Positions 23,753-27,649 of a stretch of 27,649 nt of DNA are shown here, in pieces. This stretch comes from Acidobacteriota bacterium (lineage in GTDB: Bacteria > Acidobacteriota > Blastocatellia > Pyrinomonadales > Pyrinomonadaceae), in assembly GCA_020853255.1 (NCBI GenBank), contig JADYZI010000339.1, positions 1-27,649 on the forward strand, in the 5' to 3' direction. A program made the position numbers and the translations under genes. The first letter of the stretch is position 1. Each line of letters opens with the position of its first letter. Below the pieces are notes generated by a model, which worked only from the letters and a program-made list of their open reading frames with translations, was not told the origin of the DNA and searched no databases.

Positions 23753-23900
23753 TTTACTATCAAGTTGGATAAGGCGATGATTGAGACTTTCAAGGGCTTC
23801 AATCATTGCCTTTTCTCTTTTTCGGTTAATGAAATGTTTTACGATCTCAAATATTGAGCCAGAACAACTTGAGGCACTCCAACAGAACCATAAGTTCCAT
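23735..23900 (-). pseudogene. small membrane-peptide gene with an apparent +1 frameshift
   Basis: On the minus strand a consensus GGAGGT (23908-23913) stands 7 bases before an ATG at 23900 that opens MELMVLLECLKLFWLNI and then hits TGA (23847-23849). Reading on in the +1 frame from the same spot gives EIVKHFINRKREKAMIEA and on to LDSKTKEIP, ending at TAG in the palindrome at 23735. Joined, this is about 54 residues: a hydrophobic N-terminus and a charged, helix-prone C-terminus, which looks like one small membrane-anchored protein broken by one base. The shift site reads ATT-TGA, similar in form to programmed +1 sites, but a decayed gene or sequencing error is more likely. No family recognised. 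Confidence 0.45.
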
Positions 23901-24035
23901 TTTCGTTACCTCCGTTTTCTGTATTTGCCAAAGAACCGAAGAATCCGATTCTCCGACGTACGCGATTGTAACCGAGTCGATTTCCGCCAAGCCGATGTTC
24001 GTAATTGGCGAACTTTGCGTTAAGATTCTCTATTC
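23901..24035. other. upstream region of scpA and of the small minus-strand gene
   Basis: A divergent spacer of about 135 bp holding the GGAGGT ribosome site for the minus-strand peptide. Short frames on both strands cross it, but none has a start with supporting signals. I see no clear promoter for scpA. Confidence 0.35.
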
Positions 24036-24815
24036 ATGCACGCGGAACAGGAACAATACAGCTTTGATTTTCATAAGGAGACCGCCGAGATAGTGGCCGA
24101 GTCTCATGATGAACTGAAAGTGAAGATCGGCGAATTCGCCGGCCCGCTTGACCTGTTGCTATATTTGATCAGACAGGAGCAGGCGAATATCTTTGATATT
24201 CCCATAGCCAGGATCACTCATGAATACCTGAATTACATCCGCATGATGAAGCGGCTGGATATCGCGGTCGCGGCCGATTTTCTGGTGATGGCGGCCCAGT
24301 TGATCGAGATCAAATCGAAGATGCTGCTGCCGCGCGATCCGATGGCCGCCGAAGATGAAGAGATCGAAGATCCGCGTAAAGAGCTGGTCGATAGGCTGCT
24401 GGAATATGAAAAGTTCAAGGCGGCGGCGGAAATGCTCTATGAAAGATCGACAATAGAACATGCCGTCTTCCCGCGTGGTACGATCGAGACCGACGAACAC
24501 AATGCCGAGGTCAACGCGACCGTATTCGACATCCTGACCGTTTTCCAAAAGATACTCGCCCGCCACAAGGACGAGGTCAAAATGGAGATCCATCGTGAAG
24601 AGATCTCGCTGGCGGACATGATCCGAAATTTGAAAACACGCATTTTCGCGGCCGGCGAGTTGAACGTCGCTGAATTCTTCGAATCACTCGAAACAAGGCG
24701 CGAACTCGTAACCGCGTTCGTCGCCGTGCTCGAGATCGTGCGGACCGAAAGCGTAAAATTGCTCCAGCGAAAGACCTTTGCAGACATTTTTTTGAAAGCA
24801 GAAAACAGTGGCTGA
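24036..24815 (+). CDS. scpA: segregation and condensation protein A
   Basis: 259 residues, normal length for the ScpA kleisin. The N-terminal domain is diagnostic: FAGPLDLLLYLIRQEQANIFDIPIARI, then LVMAAQLIEIKSKMLLPRD. A C-terminal winged-helix segment (EFFESLETRRELVTAFVAVLEIVR) binds the SMC head. It bridges SMC ATPases in the chromosome-organising condensin complex. Its end overlaps scpB by 8 bases. Confidence 0.97.
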   Translation: MHAEQEQYSFDFHKETAEIVAESHDELKVKIGEFAGPLDLLLYLIRQEQANIFDIPIARITHEYLNYIRMMKRLDIAVAADFLVMAAQLIEIKSKMLLPRDPMAAEDEEIEDPRKELVDRLLEYEKFKAAAEMLYERSTIEHAVFPRGTIETDEHNAEVNATVFDILTVFQKILARHKDEVKMEIHREEISLADMIRNLKTRIFAAGELNVAEFFESLETRRELVTAFVAVLEIVRTESVKLLQRKTFADIFLKAENSG

Positions 24816-25398
24816 AACGATAGAAATAATTGAAGAAGCCGTCGAAACGGCAGAAGAAAAGCAACCGCGCGACCTGGCCGACCTTTCGCGCGCGGTCGAG
24901 GCATTGATCTTTGTTGCGGACGAACCAATATCGACGCGGGCCTTGGCGGAAGTGCTTGAGGAGGAACGCGAACTGATCGAATCGGTCGTCGAAGAACTTG
25001 CCGAATCGTACGAAGAACGCCGCGGCGGCCTTCAGATCCGTCAGATCGCCGGCGGCTGGCAAATATCGACGCGGACCGAGGTCCACGAAGATGTGCGGCG
25101 ATTATTAAAAAGCCGCCCGTCAGCAAAACTCTCGCTTGCGGCTTTGGAGACACTTGCCGTCATCGCATATAAACAGCCGGTGACCGTCCCGGAAATATTG
25201 GAAATTCGCGGCGTTCAGTCGGCGTCCGCGATCAAGACGCTGCTCGAAAAACGCCTGATCGTCACCAAAGGCCACAAAGAAACGGTCGGCCGCCCAATGC
25301 AATACGGCACGTCTAAGGAATTTCTTATCCACTTCGGGTTGAAAGATCTGTCTGATCTGCCGAGTATCGAGGATTTTGAGGATCTTGTAAGCCCTTGA
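24808..25398 (+). CDS. scpB: segregation and condensation protein B
   Basis: 196 residues with a GTG start inside the end of scpA. An acidic lead (IEIIEEAVETAEEK) precedes two winged-helix domains: VEALIFVADEPISTRALAEVL and LSLAALETLAVIAYKQPVTV followed by PEILEIRGV. ScpB dimers stabilise ScpA on the SMC complex. Overlap with scpA and the short 16-bp gap to the next gene show an operon. Confidence 0.97.
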   Translation: MAETIEIIEEAVETAEEKQPRDLADLSRAVEALIFVADEPISTRALAEVLEEERELIESVVEELAESYEERRGGLQIRQIAGGWQISTRTEVHEDVRRLLKSRPSAKLSLAALETLAVIAYKQPVTVPEILEIRGVQSASAIKTLLEKRLIVTKGHKETVGRPMQYGTSKEFLIHFGLKDLSDLPSIEDFEDLVSP

Positions 25399-25414
25399 GA
25401 ATGATTTTCACGTC

Positions 25415-26017
25415 ATGAAGATAAATATCATTGGCGACGGCTCCTTTGGGACGTTTCTGAACGAACTTCTTCCGCCTGTTTTTGAGATTGACGGCAATGC
25501 GGACACTGTAATACTTGCCGTGCCGATCTCTGCGTACGAAACGCTGGCGGCCGAAAATCGCAATCGGCATTTGATAAACGTCTGCAGCGTGCAGAAGCCG
25601 AGTATGGAAATGATTCTGAAGCACACGGCAAACGTGACCTGCATCCATCCACTGTTTGGTAAGCGAACGCCGGCGGACAAGCGAAACGCGATCCTGACCT
25701 ATAAACTTGCGGCGGACAGTCAGTTTGCTGATACTGAACGCGAGTTTCTTGACGGATTTGCAAAGGTTTCGAAGATCGTGCGGACCGATCACAACGGCGA
25801 CGATTTCACTCCCGATTCCCATGACCGGTTGATGGCGAAGACACATGTCGCCGCCGTGCTCGCGGCAAAACAAATGAAAGTTTTTGTTGAGCGGGCCGAT
25901 GACATACCGGATGAATTCTTGCCGAACAGCTTTCGGCTGATGCGTGATTTTGTAAGAACGCTCGACGACATGCCGCAAGGAACAATAGAAAGTATAATGG
26001 CGAATCCGTATTTCTAA
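25415..26017 (+). CDS. short prephenate-dehydrogenase-like (TyrA-fold) protein
   Basis: 200 residues, clearly shorter than the ~280 of normal TyrA. It opens with the dinucleotide loop NIIGDGSFGTFL, but only about 16 residues separate this from ADTVILAVPISAYETL, whereas normal TyrA has about 50-60. The second beta strand with the acidic NAD-ribose residue is therefore missing. Downstream, NVCSVQKPSMEMI and CIHPLFGKRTP match the TyrA GSVK and HPMFG segments. The second domain is reduced to a few helices. It may be a degenerate NAD(P) enzyme or a regulatory relative of TyrA. Its stop overlaps the rluB start (TAATG). Confidence 0.75.
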   Translation: MKINIIGDGSFGTFLNELLPPVFEIDGNADTVILAVPISAYETLAAENRNRHLINVCSVQKPSMEMILKHTANVTCIHPLFGKRTPADKRNAILTYKLAADSQFADTEREFLDGFAKVSKIVRTDHNGDDFTPDSHDRLMAKTHVAAVLAAKQMKVFVERADDIPDEFLPNSFRLMRDFVRTLDDMPQGTIESIMANPYF

Positions 26018-26901
26018 TGCAGGAAAGATTGCAAAAACTTATTGCACAGGCCGGTATCGCCTCGCGGCGGGCCGCCGAAGAGATGATCCGTTCAGGTGAG
26101 GTCACTGTCAACGGCGAGGTCGTGACGGAACTCGGCTCAAAGGCAGATCCGGAAAAAGACCATATAAAGGTCCGCGGAAAACTGATCAACCGGAAACTTG
26201 CTTCGGCAACAAAGGCCTACGTTCTTCTGAACAAACCAAAAGGCGTTCTTTCAAGCGCCGCTGATCCGGAGGGCCGCAAACTTGTCACCGAATTGGTGAA
26301 AGGTTTTGGAAAACTGCATCCGATCGGCCGTTTGGACTTCAATTCCGAAGGCCTGATCATCCTCACCAATGACGGCGAGTTTACGAACCTTGTCGCGTCG
26401 TCAAAACGCATTCCGAAGATCTACGAGGTCAAGGTCAAAGGCCTGCCGCCCGCGGCCGCGATCAACAAGCTGCGCCGCGGCGTCCTTTTGGAAGATGGAT
26501 TTAAAACTGCTCCCGCCGAGATCCGCGATTTGCCGTCAACCGAAAAAAACGGCTGGTATGAAGTGACGCTTTACGAAGGGCATAACCAGCAGATCCGCAA
26601 GATGTTCGATGCGGTCAGCCATTCGGTCGTCAAGCTTCGGCGCATTGCTATCGGCAATATACGTGATCCGCTGCTGCCGGCCGGAAGTTATCGAAAATTG
26701 TCGGCTGAAGAGATCGATGGCCTCAGGAATTTTACCGGTCTCGTTAAACGCCCGGAACGCCGCAAAAATGCTCCGCGTCCCGCGACGGGGCCGCGCTCAT
26801 CATCCGCAAAAAACCGGCAGTCTTCTGACCGGTCTAAGGCGCGGCCCGGCGCAAAAGCGATCGGTGCTCGACCATCAGGCAAAGGTCCTGGACGACCTTG
26901 A
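26017..26901 (+). CDS. rluB: RluB/RsuA-family rRNA pseudouridine synthase
   Basis: 294 residues. An S4 RNA-binding domain occupies 1-60 (LQKLIAQAGIASRRAAEEMI). The catalytic region contains HPIGRLDFNSEGLIILTNDG with the nucleophile D107, followed by KIYEVKVKGLP and EGHNQQIRKMFDAV typical of the RluB/RluE branch. It converts a uridine in 23S rRNA to pseudouridine; the exact position cannot be proven by eye. A basic, low-complexity tail (about 240-294, rich in Arg, Lys, Ser, Pro) likely helps RNA binding. The last 68 bases are overlapped antisense by the CoA-binding gene. Confidence 0.93.
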   Translation: MQERLQKLIAQAGIASRRAAEEMIRSGEVTVNGEVVTELGSKADPEKDHIKVRGKLINRKLASATKAYVLLNKPKGVLSSAADPEGRKLVTELVKGFGKLHPIGRLDFNSEGLIILTNDGEFTNLVASSKRIPKIYEVKVKGLPPAAAINKLRRGVLLEDGFKTAPAEIRDLPSTEKNGWYEVTLYEGHNQQIRKMFDAVSHSVVKLRRIAIGNIRDPLLPAGSYRKLSAEEIDGLRNFTGLVKRPERRKNAPRPATGPRSSSAKNRQSSDRSKARPGAKAIGARPSGKGPGRP

Positions 26902-27286
26902 TGCCGGCACGGGCAAACTTCTCGGCCGCTTCATCGTTGCGAATACCAAGTTGGAACCACACGCTCTTGGGCTTCTTTTCCAGAATATCGATCGTGTGCT
27001 TGCCAATGTCATCCGGCCGACGAAAGACATTCACCATGTCGATCTCGCCGGGAATTGCCGTCAGGCTCCGATAAACAGGCTGTCCCAATATCTGCGTCAC
27101 GTCAGGATAATAGACCGGAACAGGCACGATCGCGCATCCCGCATCCGCCATATACTTTGGAACATAGAACGCCGGCTGAGATGAATGTGATTCCGGCTTT
27201 ATGCCAAGCACGGCGATCCGTTTGGTCCCGCCCAGCAGATCCCGCACCTGATCGTCAGTCGTCAAAATGTTTGTTCGCCAATCCAT
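26834..27286 (-). CDS. CoA-binding domain protein (YccU-like)
   Basis: 150 residues. The Rossmann-like CoA-binding domain is visible as TKRIAVLGIKPESHSSQPAFYV, PKYMADAGCAIVPVPVYYPDV and VYRSLTAIPGEIDMVNVFRR, then SVWFQLGIRNDEAAEKFARAGIKVVQDLCLMVEH. It is a small soluble stand-alone member; the biochemical role of the family is not established. It is convergent with rluB and shares 68 bp with its 3' end. Confidence 0.92.
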   Translation of the reverse strand: MDWRTNILTTDDQVRDLLGGTKRIAVLGIKPESHSSQPAFYVPKYMADAGCAIVPVPVYYPDVTQILGQPVYRSLTAIPGEIDMVNVFRRPDDIGKHTIDILEKKPKSVWFQLGIRNDEAAEKFARAGIKVVQDLCLMVEHRSLLRRAAP

Positions 27287-27529
27287 TCTTCTCTAATTTT
27301 AGGCGGTCTGGGACAAAAGTCCAAAACACGCGATAGATGGAAGCGTCTTGTTCAGGATGCTTACTCATCTTTTTCGTAACTTTCGTGGTGGCGAAGCCGA
27401 AAGCCGAACCACGAAAACCACGAAAGAAGAGGACACGAAAATTCACAAAAACAAGATCTTTTCTGCGAACGTTGACTATCGGGTTGTGTCCTTGCCGAAG
27501 TTCAAGGAATTACCACGGAAATATGTCAT
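27287..27529. other. intergenic stretch before the second IS end
   Basis: No convincing gene here. It carries the upstream region of the CoA-binding gene and the CCACGAAAG-type repeat at 27371-27441. Short frames are low-complexity readings of the repeat. Confidence 0.5.
27371..27441. repeat. dispersed intergenic imperfect inverted repeat
   Basis: CTTTCGTGGT (27380-27389) is the exact reverse complement of ACCACGAAAG (27417-27426), and outer words TTTTCGT / ACGAAAA continue the pairing imperfectly. It is the third member of the repeat class also seen at 276-369 and 22688-22784. Confidence 0.6.
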
Positions 27530-27649
27530 ACCACATTAGAAATGTCCGACTTTTTAGCACAATAGAAATGTCCGATTTTTAGAAGCCGGTTTAGGGCTTA
27601 TCGTCGGTTTTTGAATCGGTGGGAGGGGGCTTGTCAAGCTTTCAGCGAC
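27530..27649 (-). mobile_element. left end of a second, related insertion sequence, cut by the window edge
   Basis: Two tandem copies of TAGAAATGTCCGA-like words (near 27536 and 27564) match the doubled terminal repeats of the element at 11780. The final 24 bases (27626-27649) are identical to 11882-11905, the first arm of that element's internal hairpin. The transposase gene should follow outside the window on the minus strand. The sequence between the repeats and the hairpin is diverged, so it is a different isoform rather than a recent duplicate. Confidence 0.8.

Noticed and set aside
23781..24093. Plus-strand open frames of about 80 codons before scpA
   Set aside because: Composition is Arg-rich and unlike the neighbours, no ribosome sites, and they lie opposite the better-supported minus-strand small gene or overlap scpA.
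11780..27649. Composite transposon formed by the two related IS copies
   Set aside because: The interval contains essential housekeeping genes (trpS, scpA, scpB) and the copies are diverged from each other; a mobile unit is unlikely.

Overview
The window looks like a chromosomal piece of a GC-moderate soil or wastewater Acidobacteriota, probably of the Blastocatellia/Pyrinomonadaceae type. This is inference. It rests on a large Ser/Thr kinase with C-terminal TPRs paired with an ECF sigma factor of the Sig-70_X6 kind, many secreted proteins of unknown family, scattered 'CCACAAAGG...' intergenic repeats, and housekeeping genes (trpS, scpA, scpB, an rluB-type pseudouridine synthase) without rRNA or plasmid functions.

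Layout. 1-528: a possible 31-residue membrane peptide on the minus strand with a terminator, a 30-bp inverted repeat and another hairpin. 529-11667: a block with the features of an old tRNA-targeted genomic island. It is bounded on the right by an intact tRNA-Ala(CGC) with a truncated tyrosine recombinase beside its 3' end, and on the left by a 46-bp degenerate copy of that tRNA's 3' end in the same orientation. Its cargo is a minus-strand ECF sigma factor plus a membrane Ser/Thr kinase with TPRs, and a divergent plus-strand run of six exported proteins of unknown function (4732-11188) with tight spacing and ATGA overlaps. I consider this regulator-plus-envelope operon the best candidate in the window for an undescribed system.

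11780-13356: a full-length insertion sequence of the ISNCY/IS1202 type, flanked by an unusually long 17-bp target duplication and carrying doubled terminal repeats. The left end of a related copy runs off the window at about 27530. 13552-18164: a secreted beta-helix protein, a small hypothetical, an endonuclease/exonuclease/phosphatase-family protein, an ATP-grasp enzyme and a DoxX membrane protein. 18228-22244: site-2-type metalloprotease, trpS and a secreted dipeptidyl-peptidase-IV-like S9 peptidase.

22338-23664: an ArsC/Spx-family thiol oxidoreductase whose catalytic Cys codon is an in-frame TGA (candidate selenoprotein or nonsense pseudogene), followed by a DUF2237 protein and a DinB-like protein. 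23735-23900 (minus): a small membrane-peptide gene with a perfect Shine-Dalgarno that appears frameshifted. 24036-26901: a tightly coupled scpA-scpB-'mini-TyrA'-rluB operon, overlapped antisense at its end by a CoA-binding-domain protein (26834-27286).

All functional names come from motif recognition by eye. No database search was run.
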